Below are positions 7,733 through 16,273 of a stretch of 38,729 nt of DNA, piece by piece. The stretch spans positions 1 to 38,729 of the forward strand of contig CAZZBJ010000006.1 in the NCBI GenBank assembly GCA_964652805.1. Reading direction: 5' to 3'. Positions within the stretch are counted from its first letter, which is position 1; each line of letters begins with the position of its first letter. The notes under the pieces were generated by a model, which had not been told where the DNA came from, did no database searches, and saw nothing but the letters and a program-made list of their open reading frames with translations. The DNA comes from Claveliimonas sp964652805. GTDB taxonomy: Bacteria; Bacillota; Clostridia; Lachnospirales; Lachnospiraceae. The position numbers and the translations under genes were made by a program.

Positions 7733-10116
7733 TCCCAGAAGGCCCGCATCTTTTCGCCGGCATTTTTCACATTGCAGATTTCCAGACCTTCCCACTCCCG
7801 CGGGAAGGTCTCCTTGTATCTGGGCTCCCGGAAGCGGTCGTCCAGAAGGAGGATCACGCCCCTGTCCTCCTCCGTGCGGATGACCCGGCCTGCGGACTGG
7901 AGCACCTTGTTCATGCCCGGGTAGACGTAGGCGTAGTCAAAGCCCCGGAGACCCTTCTTGTCAAAGTATTCCCTCAAAAGCTCCCTCTCCCGGCACACCT
8001 GTGGCAGGCCGGTGCCCACCACGGCGGCGCCGATGAGCCGGTCTCTGGACAGATCGATGCTCTCGGAGAAGATGCCTCCCATGACGCAGAAGCCAAGGAG
8101 ACTCTCTTCACTCTCCTCCTCGAATTCCTCCAGAAAGATCTCCCTCGCCTCCTCCGACATGTAGGGGGCCTGGATCACGCACCGGGCGCTGCTTCCCTCC
8201 TTTTCTGCCAGAAGAAGGAACTGATCGTAGACCTCCTCCATGAACTTGTAGGAGGGAAAAAAGGTCATGTAGTTCCCTTTTTTCCCCTGCACCATCTCCA
8301 GCAGATAGGAGGCGTATTTCCGGTAGGTGGCTTCCCCTCTCGCCGTGTACCGGGTACTCACGTCATTTCCAAGGAGAAGAAGGCGATTCTCTCTAGCAAA
8401 TGTGGACTGGGCGTAGACCGCATAGTCGTCTGTCTTTGTGCTGAGGAGCTGCCTGTACTAGCGGATGGGAAGGAGGGTAGCGGAGAAAAAGATGGTGCTC
8501 ACCCCTTTTTCCAGAGTCTCGTTCAGATTGACCGCAGGGTTGACGCAGAACAGACGGATAAGGAATTTACCCTCTCCGTCGATTTCCGAATAAATCATAT
8601 AGTTCTCGTCCAGCTTCTCGTAGATGGTCTCAAACATCCGCACTTCAAAGTAGAAGCCAAGCACTTCTTCCCGGACGTCCTCCTCCTGGCACTCTTCCAG
8701 ATATCGCTCCATCTCAGCCATGACAGACAGAAGCTTCAGGTAGATGCCCCCGGCGCTCTCCAGCACCTGACAGCCGTCGCACTCCCGCTTCAGGGCCAGC
8801 AGCTGGCGGTTGCAGTCCTCCAGCTGCCGGGCAAGTCGGACGTCCCTCGTCTTCACGAGGCGGCGGACCTTCATCACATCCTCCTTGCAGAGGCTGGCGC
8901 TGAACATCTCCCGTCCCCTCTCCACCAGATTGTGGGCCTCGTCGATGAGGAAAATGTAGTCCCCCTTCACTCCCTCGCCGAAAAACCGCTTCAGCTTTGC
9001 GTTGGGGTCAAAGACATAGTTGTAGTCGCAGATCACTGCGTCCGCCCACAGGGACAGATCCAGTCCCAGCTCGAAGGGGCACACCTGCCACTTCTTTGCC
9101 TGCTCCTCCACCGCCTGGCGGCTCATGTCGTCGGAGGTGGTGATCATGTCATAGACCGCATCGTTGATCCGGTCAAAATGTCCCTTGGCATAAGGACAGT
9201 AGTCTGGATTGCACTCCGGCTTCGCGCAGAAACAGATCTTCTCCTTTGCCGTCAGGGTGATCACCTTATATTGGAGGGCAGTCTCCCCCTCCCCTCCTGC
9301 GGCGGGCCCCTCCGGGCCGGGCTGCTTTAGTATGTCAAAAGCCTGCCAGGCCACAGTCCTGGTGATGGTTTTGGCGGTCAGGTAAAAAAGCTTGTCCGCC
9401 AATCCCTCCCCCACTGCCTTCACAGCCGGGAAGACAGTGGCCATAGTCTTTCCCACTCCTGTGGGTGCCTGGATGAACAGCTTTTTCCGTTTCTCAATGG
9501 TCCTGTAGACAGCGGCTGCCAGCTTCCTCTGCCCGTCCCGGTACTGGTAGGGAAATTCCGCCCTTTTTATAGACGCGTCCCGCTTCTCCTTCCACTCCAC
9601 CTGGAAGAGAGCCCACTTTTCGTAGGCGTCCGTAATGCCGTAAAACCACTCTCTTAATTCTTCTGTGGTGTACTCCTGCCGGAACCGGCGGATCTCCTCT
9701 GTCTCCAGATGACAGTAGGTCATCTGCACGCCCATCCTCTCCTGCTCGTGCTGGTCCCCGTAGATAAAGGCGTAACATTTGGCCTGGGCCAGGTGCACCG
9801 GCACCGGCTCCTCCAGGGCGTTCACATCCCGGAATATCCCCTTGATCTCGTCGATGACCAGCCCCTCCTCCGTGTCCATGACGCCGTCCGCCCGCCCTTC
9901 CACCTGGAGGATAAACTTCTCGTAGGACACCTGGCATTTCATGGACACCTCCGGCGTGTACATACTCCCCATCTGCCGCTGGATCTTCCGGTGGAGCCGG
10001 GCCCCCATCTGCATAGCCTCCTTGTCCGCCGAGGCAGTTCGATTGTCAAGGTCCCCGCTCTGGAGGATGAACTCCACCAGGGCACGGACCGAAATTTTGA
10101 TCAGTTGCTTTTCCAT
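7714..10116 (-). pseudogene. Rad3/DinG-type helicase with nuclease-like N-terminus, broken by an amber codon
   Basis: The frame spans 801 codons but is interrupted at codon 553 by TAG (8458-8460). Both sides are otherwise continuous: FFSATLLPIR, stop, then YRQLLSTKTDDYA. A tyrosine codon fits this position, so one base change would explain it. Residues 70-115 look like a PD-(D/E)XK nuclease core (D77, E90-x-K92, Q111-x3-Y115). The helicase has Walker A APTGVGKT at 217-224, Fe-S cluster cysteines near 297, 302, 307 and 346, DEAH at 392-395, and, after the stop, the motif VI segment QSAGRVIRTEEDRG. The family is a superfamily 2 Fe-S DNA helicase (COG1199), probably in DNA repair. The stop separates the nucleotide site from motif VI, so the first part alone should not unwind DNA. 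Readthrough or a sequencing error remain possible. Confidence 0.85.
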
Positions 10117-10122
10117 AGGTCT

Positions 10123-10163
10123 ATTATAAGTGGGGACGTAATACTTTTCAATAATGTTACGTC
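10123..10163 (-). promoter_or_regulatory. helicase promoter with inverted repeat, nearly leaderless
   Basis: TTGAAA (10146-10151), 17 bases, then a perfect TATAAT (10123-10128) end only six bases before the helicase ATG. No ribosome site is visible there, so the transcript would start at or next to the start codon. An inverted repeat GACGTAA-N15-TTACGTC (10135-10163) brackets the -35 hexamer and could be an operator. Confidence 0.65.
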
Positions 10164-10188
10164 TGAAATCAAACCAACTGGCGGGGTA

Positions 10189-11013
10189 TCATGTATGGTG
10201 CGAAAATATTGTCTGATTATTGAATGATATCCCGCACTGGCCTGCAAATTCTGTCATATTGGGCCGGTATCGGAGCGGCAGATGGGTCCTCTGGCATTTG
10301 GGATTTTCACGCTCCCTGATGGCGATGGTGTCGCAGAACTCCCGCCACAGCGCCTGCATCTTCTCCTCCTGGTCGGAAAGAAGCAAGAGATCCTCATCCA
10401 TCCTCCCTTTCGGGTCATCCTCCTGCACAAGGATCCATCGCTTTCCCGCCTCGTGGACAACGAACATGCTGCGGTTTTTGTCCCGGATCATCCAGTTCTC
10501 TAGGGGAAACCGCTCCTGAAAATGGGCTCCCAGGCAGGGAAGAATCTGGTTTTTCGGCGTAATATCCGAAAAGAGTATCCCGTTCTCCAGCTCCCGAAAG
10601 CGGACAAATCCCGTCAGCAGATGTGCCTCATTTCCCACACTGCGGCTCAGCTCAAATACCTTTTCCACCGCAGGGTTTCCCAGACGCTCCATGATCTTTC
10701 GGGGCTGCCTGAGCTTCCGGGCCGCCAGCAGCGTCCCGAGGATTGCCTCCCCTTTTTCTTCATCTCGGGAGAGGGCCGCATAGTAAATATGGCGGCAGAC
10801 ATCCCTTCCCAGATTGGTGAGTATCATCCTCACCACCGCATCCGCCTTGCTCTCATTTTCCGGTATTTCCCTGTATTCACAGAACAGCTCCGGCTCCACG
10901 CTCCCCCGGATGGCAATCCCGCTGGCTCCCTCCCGGCGGCGGTTCTTCCACGCCTCGTACACAGCAGAAAAAATTCCCATGATGCTGTCTGTGCAGATAT
11001 AAATGGTTTTCAT
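10189..11013 (-). CDS. TIGR03915 family DNA metabolism protein (DUF4130)
   Basis: Protein of 274 residues from the family that accompanies the radical-SAM DNA-repair protein encoded just upstream. The family signatures TGFVRFRELENGILFSDITP and FPLENWMIRD are present. The domain resembles an accessory part of some uracil-DNA glycosylases, and its exact activity is unknown. Its ATG overlaps the upstream stop by four bases (ATGA), with GGAGG inside the upstream gene, so the two are translationally coupled. The conserved body seems to end near YRPNMTEF; the last 18 residues look like a lineage-specific tail. Confidence 0.85.
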   Translation of the reverse strand: MKTIYICTDSIMGIFSAVYEAWKNRRREGASGIAIRGSVEPELFCEYREIPENESKADAVVRMILTNLGRDVCRHIYYAALSRDEEKGEAILGTLLAARKLRQPRKIMERLGNPAVEKVFELSRSVGNEAHLLTGFVRFRELENGILFSDITPKNQILPCLGAHFQERFPLENWMIRDKNRSMFVVHEAGKRWILVQEDDPKGRMDEDLLLLSDQEEKMQALWREFCDTIAIRERENPKCQRTHLPLRYRPNMTEFAGQCGISFNNQTIFSHHT

Positions 11014-12335
11014 ATGGTGCCTCCTTTCCCCGTCATACTGCCAAATCTCACATCGTCAAAAAGAGAGAGTTGTCTGTAGGTCATCCCGTCCGCTCCCTCA
11101 GGCAGTCTCTCTTTCACGTTCAGAAGGTTGCGCATAATGAAATCCTCTTCGATTTTCACCGGATACATCATCTTTCCGCCGCAGGTCAGAAAATAGAGCG
11201 CACGTTTGAGGACCACGCCCATTTTCTTCAGGTCCCCAAAGTCCAGCTTCCCGTACCGCCTGGCCTTTACAATCCTGGCCGCCGACCTGTATCCGATACC
11301 TGGCACCCGCAGCAGGAGTTCGTATTTCGCCGTGTTGGCCTCCACCGGAAAAACGTCCAGATGCCGCAGAGCCCAGTTGCACTTGGGGTCCAGAAACACG
11401 TTAAAATTAGGGGCTTCCTCCGTCAGAAGCTCCTTTGCCTGAAAATGATAGTACCGGAGCAGGAAATCAGCCTGATACAACCGGTGTTCCCGAAGAAGCG
11501 GGGGCCCCTCTCCTGTCCTGGCAGGCAGGGACGCATCCTCATTTACGTGGACAAAGGCAGAGTAGAACACCCTCTTCAGCCTGAACTTTTTGTACAGGGC
11601 CTCCGCCACATGGATAATCTGAAAATCCGTCTCAGGTGTGGCGCCTATGATCATCTGAGTGCTCTGACCAGCAGGCACAAACCGCTTGGCGTTCCGGTAG
11701 AGCTGTATCTCCTGCTTGTTCTCCTCCATCCTGTTCTGCACAAGACGCATGGGCGCAAGGATCCTCTCTCTCGTCTTGTGTGGCGTGAGGAGACGCAGTC
11801 CCTCCGCTGTGGGCAGCTCCAGGTTGACGCTCATCCTGTCCGCCAGAAATCCCAGCCTCTCCAGCAGTTCCTGGCTTGTGCCGGGAATGGCCTTCACATG
11901 GATATACCCCTGAAAGCGGTGCTCTGTCCGCAGCTTATACAGAGCCGCATAGATCAGCTCCATCGTATAGTCCGGGCTTTTGAACACGCCGGAGCTCAAA
12001 AAAAGTCCCTCTATATAATTGCGCCTGTAAAACTCCATCACCAGCGTGCAGATCTCGTCCGGCGTAAAAGAGGCCCTGGGCACATCGTTGCTCCTGCGGT
12101 TGATGCAGTATTTACAGTCGTAGATGCACTCATTTGTAAACAGGATCTTCAGCAGAGAAATGCATCTTCCGTCTGCGGAGAAGCTGTGGCAGATCCCCGC
12201 CCGGCCACAGCTTCCTATACCGGTGCCGTCATTGCTGCGCTGGGTTCCGCTGGAGGTACAGGCCACGTCGTATTTTGCCGCATCCGTCAGTATTTTCAGT
12301 TTTTCAGCTATGGACATGGACTGCTGGATTTCCAC
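11010..12335 (-). CDS. TIGR03916 family DNA modification/repair radical SAM protein
   Basis: Protein of 441 residues, distantly related to spore photoproduct lyase-type enzymes. It has a Cys-x3-Cys-x2-Cys cluster motif at residues 70, 74 and 77 (NECIYDCKYCINRRS), binding a 4Fe-4S cluster and S-adenosylmethionine. A C-terminal helix-hairpin-helix at about 341-375 (LRVPGIGYRSAARIVKARR) points to DNA binding. I choose the GTG at 12335 as start: GGGAGG lies seven bases upstream, and the product then begins VEIQQSMSIAEKLKIL, close to relatives. The frame extends upstream to 12695 but there runs through the promoter. Its control by two LexA boxes supports a role in DNA-damage repair. The substrate lesion is unknown. 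Confidence 0.9.
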   Translation of the reverse strand: MEIQQSMSIAEKLKILTDAAKYDVACTSSGTQRSNDGTGIGSCGRAGICHSFSADGRCISLLKILFTNECIYDCKYCINRRSNDVPRASFTPDEICTLVMEFYRRNYIEGLFLSSGVFKSPDYTMELIYAALYKLRTEHRFQGYIHVKAIPGTSQELLERLGFLADRMSVNLELPTAEGLRLLTPHKTRERILAPMRLVQNRMEENKQEIQLYRNAKRFVPAGQSTQMIIGATPETDFQIIHVAEALYKKFRLKRVFYSAFVHVNEDASLPARTGEGPPLLREHRLYQADFLLRYYHFQAKELLTEEAPNFNVFLDPKCNWALRHLDVFPVEANTAKYELLLRVPGIGYRSAARIVKARRYGKLDFGDLKKMGVVLKRALYFLTCGGKMMYPVKIEEDFIMRNLLNVKERLPEGADGMTYRQLSLFDDVRFGSMTGKGGTI

Positions 12336-12358
12336 AGCTATTCCTCCCTTCAAAAATA

Positions 12359-12406
12359 GGAACGTATGTTTGTTTTTAGTATACAAACATATGTTCCGTC
12401 TGTCAA
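12359..12406 (-). promoter_or_regulatory. SOS promoter with two LexA boxes
   Basis: The minus strand reads TTGACA (12401-12406), 17 bases, TATACT (12378-12383). The spacer contains GGAACATATGTTTG (12384-12397). A second box, CAAACATACGTTCC, lies at 12359-12372 just past the -10. Both fit the Gram-positive LexA consensus (CGAACATATGTTCG core), each with one weaker end, and they mirror each other. Transcription should start near 12371, giving a leader of about 36 bases. Confidence 0.93.
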
Positions 12407-12628
12407 GGAACGATCTGTTTCCATCCGCCGAATGTGGAAATTTTGATCCCGGCAGATGATCCGGTTCGTCTTCTACGTGCATTTGTAGAGGGAATGGAAC
12501 GCAGCGATCTTTCTCAGACTTATCGAGGAAATGCAAATGTAACCGCCCAAAGTATCCTGCTGGCGATCGGGTATAACATAAACAAACTTCCTCATAAGAT
12601 TCTGACAATATCACCAGAAACAGAATAA
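12404..12628 (+). pseudogene. insertion-sequence transposase remnant, internally deleted
   Basis: An open frame of about 75 codons joins two pieces of an IS1182-like transposase. The first, VEILIPADDPVRLLRAFVEGM with SDLSQTYR, resembles the family's N-terminus. The second, NVTAQSILLAIGYNINKL then HKI, resembles the C-terminal end, so the catalytic middle has been deleted. There is no ribosome site or sound start codon. It begins within the -35 of the SOS promoter and runs away from it on the opposite strand. The family is named from memory of motif patterns. Confidence 0.65.
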
Positions 12629-12666
12629 AAGAAGCGAATATTTTGATATAAAAAATGGCAAGAAAA

Positions 12667-12710
12667 GACTGCCGCACCCATGATTTTCTAATCACATTGA
12701 TGCGCCAGTC
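12667..12710. repeat. imperfect inverted repeat beside the transposase remnant
   Basis: GACTGCCGCA (12667-12676) and TGCGCCAGTC (12701-12710) pair at nine of ten positions across a 24-base loop, followed on the plus strand by a T run. It may be the right-end structure of the decayed insertion sequence, or a terminator for mrp on the minus strand. Confidence 0.4.
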
Positions 12711-12721
12711 CCACGTTTTTA

Positions 12722-13552
12722 CTACAATTTATTCACCGCGCCCGCCAGATACTGGTTGTCCGCTTCATAGAATTTCTCTTCTTCCACAGCCTCTGCAAGC
12801 TTAGGATCGATGGGCATTTTGCCAAGAACCGGCACGCCCAGCTCCCGGGCGGTTTCCTCAATGCGGCTCTCGCCGAATACGGAGAGCTTCTTTCCGCAGT
12901 CCGGGCAGACGAGATAGCTGTAGTTCTCCACAATGCCAAACACCGGGATGTCCATCTGCCGGGCCATGTTGCAGGCCTTATCCACGATCATCTGCACCAG
13001 GTCCTGGGGGGAGGTGACGATGACGATACCGTCCACCGGCAGGGACTGGAATACAGTAAGGGGCACGTCCCCGGTTCCCGGAGGCATGTCCACAAAAAGG
13101 TAATCCAGCTCTCCCCACATGACGTCGGTCCAGAACTGCTTTACCACTCCCGCAATGACGGGGCCTCTCCAGATCACCGGATCGGACTCGTGCTCCAGCA
13201 GGAGATTGACGGACATGATCTTCGTGCCGTCCTTTGCCTCGCTGGGGAAGATGCCTGCGTCGCTCCCCTTGGCCGTCTCGTGGATGCCGTACATCTTCGG
13301 AATAGAGGGCCCGGTGATATCCGCATCCAGAATTCCCACGGAAAATCCCTGCTCCCGCATGATCCTTGCCAGAGAGGCAGTCACCATGGACTTGCCCACG
13401 CCGCCCTTGCCGCTGACAACGGCGATCACTTTATTTACATGGGAAAACGGGTTTGTCGGCTCCCTCATATCCTGGGGCTTGCTGCCACAGGAATCTGCAT
13501 GGGCGCATCCCGCACAGTCGGAAGGAGAGCACCCGTTTTGCTGCTCTGCCAT
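12722..13552 (-). CDS. mrp: Mrp/NBP35 family iron-sulfur cluster carrier ATPase
   Basis: P-loop ATPase of 276 residues that binds and transfers Fe-S clusters to target proteins in the cytoplasm. The N-terminus is cysteine-rich (CSPSDCAGCAHADSC), like the ferredoxin-type motif of NBP35 proteins. The deviant Walker A is GKGGVGKS at about residues 49-56, and PPGTGD is the switch-II-like segment. CPDC near residue 215 is the cluster-bridging pair at the dimer interface. It sits 49 bases after ridA on the same strand and is probably the last gene of that run. Confidence 0.93.
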   Translation of the reverse strand: MAEQQNGCSPSDCAGCAHADSCGSKPQDMREPTNPFSHVNKVIAVVSGKGGVGKSMVTASLARIMREQGFSVGILDADITGPSIPKMYGIHETAKGSDAGIFPSEAKDGTKIMSVNLLLEHESDPVIWRGPVIAGVVKQFWTDVMWGELDYLFVDMPPGTGDVPLTVFQSLPVDGIVIVTSPQDLVQMIVDKACNMARQMDIPVFGIVENYSYLVCPDCGKKLSVFGESRIEETARELGVPVLGKMPIDPKLAEAVEEEKFYEADNQYLAGAVNKL

Positions 13553-13601
13553 TTTTACTCTACCTCTTTTCTACTGGTCTCCTCAGCTGAAACCGTTTCT
13601 T

Positions 13602-13979
13602 TTACTCCTCCACTATCGCAATAACTTCGATCTCGCACAGCACGTTCTTCGGAAGGGTCTTCACAGCCACGCAGCTTCTGGCCGGCTTGGATGTGAAATA
13701 TTTTGCGTACACCTCGTTAAACGCGCCGAAATCTCCCATGTCTGCCAGGAAGCAGGTTGTCTTGATAACCTTGTCGTAGGTTGTGCCTGCTGCCGCAAGG
13801 AGTTCGCCGATATTTTTGCACACCTGCTCTGTCTGCCCCTCGATGGTGTCCGCCTCAACCGCGTCTGTAGCCGGGTTGATGGCGATCTGTCCCGCCGCGT
13901 AGAATACGCCGTTGTAAATATATCCCTGTGAATAGGGGCCCAGTGCCTTTGGTGCCTTCTCTGTCGCTACTAATTTCAT
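13602..13979 (-). CDS. ridA: RidA family enamine/imine deaminase
   Basis: Small protein of 125 residues of the YjgF/YER057c/UK114 family. It hydrolyses reactive 2-aminoacrylate and related imines from PLP enzymes to keto acids. The hallmark arginine is in KPARSCVAV, with GPYSQG near the N-terminus and the glutamate in LCEIEVIAIV at the end. The start is three bases after the upstream stop, and its AAAGGAG site lies inside that gene, so the two are co-translated. Pairing with an enzyme that makes cyclic imines fits a clean-up role. Confidence 0.95.
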   Translation of the reverse strand: MKLVATEKAPKALGPYSQGYIYNGVFYAAGQIAINPATDAVEADTIEGQTEQVCKNIGELLAAAGTTYDKVIKTTCFLADMGDFGAFNEVYAKYFTSKPARSCVAVKTLPKNVLCEIEVIAIVEE

Positions 13980-13982
13980 TTC

Positions 13983-14933
13983 TTATCTCTCCTTTGCTTT
14001 CTCCAATAATTTCTGTGCCACGCACACGTCAAAAAGACCCATGCCCACAGATTTAAAATATGTGGTCTTCTTGGCGATCTCATCCTCGTCCGCCCCGGAT
14101 GCCAGGAACTTGTCCATGAGGACAACCCTGTCCATGGTGAGCCGTCCCTCTGCCAGGGGCTGGCTCAAATCCCCGCTCTCCTCGCAGGCGTATGGCAGCT
14201 CAATGTACACGTTATCCACCAGATCCCAGATCGCATCCGGTATCTCCCGCATCCGGGGCGTGTAGGAACCGATGGCAATGATGCACTTGCCCTCCAGCAG
14301 CTCTCTGTCATTGGGGAGAACCGGCTCTTCAGAGGGGGTGGCGGTGCAGATGATATCACTGGCTTTCACAAGCTCTTCCACTGTCTTACATTGTACTACT
14401 TTCACAGTCGGGTCCGCAATAGTCTTCTTCAGCCTGTCCATGAAATCCGTCAGATCCCGATCGCTGTGGTTCCAGATGTACACAGTCTCAATATTTCTGG
14501 CTGCACAGGCATACACAGCCTGGTGGAACCCCTGGGCTCCGGCCCCCACAATACCTACTGTGCGGGCATCCTTCCCGGACAGGTGGCGGATCCCCACGCC
14601 GCCCACGGCCCCCGTCCTCCAGGCGGTGACAGCCTGGCCGTCCATGATGGCCAGAGGCGCTCCTGTGGTCCTGTCGTTCAGGATCACAAGCCCGTCCAGG
14701 GAGGGAAGTCCCAGCTTGGCGTTTTCCGGGAAAATGGTCAGCATCTTTGTGCCGATGACATCCTCCGTAAAGCAGGGCATGTAGATGAGCGTCTTGTTCT
14801 CGTGCTCAATCACCGGACGGGGCGGCATGTAGTAGGCATTCGCCCCGAAGATCCGGTAGGCCGCCTCGATCTGATCCATAATCTCATTTGGTTCCACGAG
14901 CTTTTCAATTTCTTCTTTTCCTAAAAAAATCAT
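13983..14933 (-). CDS. ornithine cyclodeaminase/mu-crystallin family protein
   Basis: NAD(P)-dependent enzyme of 316 residues. It has the substrate segment GTKMLTIFPEN with the family lysine and the dinucleotide motif GIVGAGAQGFHQAV at about residue 130. The family includes ornithine cyclodeaminase, alanine dehydrogenase and reductases of cyclic imino acids; sequence alone does not choose among them. It lies 24 bases after the alcohol dehydrogenase and three bases before ridA, inside an operon-like run. A role in amino acid or imino acid turnover is the safest reading. Confidence 0.88.
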   Translation of the reverse strand: MIFLGKEEIEKLVEPNEIMDQIEAAYRIFGANAYYMPPRPVIEHENKTLIYMPCFTEDVIGTKMLTIFPENAKLGLPSLDGLVILNDRTTGAPLAIMDGQAVTAWRTGAVGGVGIRHLSGKDARTVGIVGAGAQGFHQAVYACAARNIETVYIWNHSDRDLTDFMDRLKKTIADPTVKVVQCKTVEELVKASDIICTATPSEEPVLPNDRELLEGKCIIAIGSYTPRMREIPDAIWDLVDNVYIELPYACEESGDLSQPLAEGRLTMDRVVLMDKFLASGADEDEIAKKTTYFKSVGMGLFDVCVAQKLLEKAKER

Positions 14934-14957
14934 ACCGTTTTACCTCTCTTGTCTTTA

Positions 14958-16142
14958 TCAATCGTGATTGGCAGCCTTATAAATCTGGTAGGCGTCCTCG
15001 GCGTCTATCTTTTTAAAGGAGCCCAGCCGGATGGTATTCCCCTTTGTGGCGCTGTCCGCCATCTTCCGAAGCACCTCGTCGGGCTGCACGCCGATCTCCA
15101 GCTCTCCGATGCAGGCGGGCATGTGGAGGGACCGAAAAAAGTCCTCCGTGGCCCCGATGGCCGCCAGAGCCGCCTTCTCATCATCCTCCTCTTTGATGCC
15201 CCACACCTTTTCTCCATAGCGGGCAAATCTGGCCAGATTGATCCTGTACACATACCTTGCCCAGCTTCCCCAGATGGCGGACAAGGTGGCGCCGTGAGCC
15301 ACGTCGAACATGCCCCCGATCTCATGTCCCAGCTTGTGGCAGAGGAAATCCCTGGGACGCCCAAGTCCTGTCAGATTGTTGTGGGAAATGCTGCCGCACC
15401 ACATGATCTCGCTCATGGCATCGTAGTCTGTCTGGTCTTCATAGGCCTTTGCCCCGCAGGTGACCATGGTGCGAAGAAGTCCCTCCGCGATCTCATCTGT
15501 CAGCATATTGCCGTCCACAGGTGTGAAATACCGCTCCAGGGTGTGCATCATGATATCCACAATGCCGCAGGTGAGCTGATACTTGGGAAGTGTGTATGTA
15601 AGCTCCGGATTCATGATGGCAAACTTTGGACGGTTGAAATCCGTGTTGATACCCGCCTTCTTGCCCGTCTCCTCGTTTGTGATGACAGCGGAGTCGCTCG
15701 TCTCGCTTCCTGCCGCCGAGATGGTGAGGACTACTCCCACCGGAACAGCTGCCTGCACCTGTCTCTCCCCGGCCCAGTAGCTCCACACATCCACAGAAGT
15801 GTCTGTCGCTCCGATGGCCACTGCTTTGGCTGTATCGATGACGCTTCCGCCTCCCAGAGCCAGGATCAGATCCGCACCAAAGTCCGCAGCCTTCTTCACG
15901 CCCTCTCTCACCAGACCAAGGCGGGGATTGGGCCTGACACCGCCCAGCTCCTCATAGGCCACGCCTTCGCCTGTCAGCTCCTCCTTCACCTTGTCCAGAA
16001 GGCCGCTCCTTACCACGCTTCCGCCGCCGTAGACAATGAGGACCTTATCCCCGCCCCACTTCTTGGCAAGCCGCCCGGTTTCCTTTTCCGCATCCTTTCC
16101 AAATACGATCTCTGTGGGTGCGTACTGCACAAAATTTTTCAT
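14958..16142 (-). CDS. iron-containing alcohol dehydrogenase (butanol dehydrogenase type)
   Basis: Group III metal-dependent alcohol dehydrogenase of 394 residues, closest in pattern to BdhA/YqhD-type enzymes that reduce aldehydes with NAD(P)H. GGGSVIDTAKAVA binds the cofactor. The metal ligands are expected in GIVDIMMHTLERYF (Asp and His) and CHKLGHEIGGMFDVAHG (two His). The start at 16142 is fixed by TAAGGAGG 12 bases upstream and by the usual beginning MKNFVQYAPTEIVFGK; a longer frame from 16190 would run through a strong hairpin. That hairpin holds the ribosome site, so translation may be controlled. It follows the fructokinase and precedes the cyclodeaminase gene. Confidence 0.93.
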   Translation of the reverse strand: MKNFVQYAPTEIVFGKDAEKETGRLAKKWGGDKVLIVYGGGSVVRSGLLDKVKEELTGEGVAYEELGGVRPNPRLGLVREGVKKAADFGADLILALGGGSVIDTAKAVAIGATDTSVDVWSYWAGERQVQAAVPVGVVLTISAAGSETSDSAVITNEETGKKAGINTDFNRPKFAIMNPELTYTLPKYQLTCGIVDIMMHTLERYFTPVDGNMLTDEIAEGLLRTMVTCGAKAYEDQTDYDAMSEIMWCGSISHNNLTGLGRPRDFLCHKLGHEIGGMFDVAHGATLSAIWGSWARYVYRINLARFARYGEKVWGIKEEDDEKAALAAIGATEDFFRSLHMPACIGELEIGVQPDEVLRKMADSATKGNTIRLGSFKKIDAEDAYQIYKAANHD

Positions 16143-16149
16143 AACAAAA

Positions 16150-16199
16150 GACCTCCTTATGCTGCAATCGTGCTTTAAAGATTGTAACATAAGGAGGTC
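16150..16199 (-). promoter_or_regulatory. long hairpin enclosing the ribosome site of the alcohol dehydrogenase
   Basis: A perfect 12-base inverted repeat, GACCTCCTTATG and CATAAGGAGGTC, with an inner five-pair stem CAATC/GATTG, forms a near-continuous 17-pair stem with a ten-base loop. The 3' arm contains the AAGGAGG of the dehydrogenase gene, so the 5' arm is an exact anti-ribosome-site. In the mRNA sense TTTTGTT follows the stem, so it could also end transcripts from the fructokinase gene. Confidence 0.8.
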
Positions 16200-16273
16200 A
16201 CAAATTCAATCAGTCCGACGGCTTATCCGGGCCAGGGTGAGGATGTCTTTGCCCCCGGCTCTGTCTCACGGTC

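Noticed and set aside
12336..12695. Upstream extension of the radical-SAM protein by 120 codons
   Set aside because: It covers the SOS promoter, both LexA boxes and the insertion scar; GGGAGG before the GTG at 12335 decides the start.
14949..16178. Long plus-strand open frame opposite the alcohol dehydrogenase gene, and similar ones opposite the radical-SAM gene and ilvB
   Set aside because: They are antisense shadows of well-supported genes in GC-rich DNA and resemble no protein.
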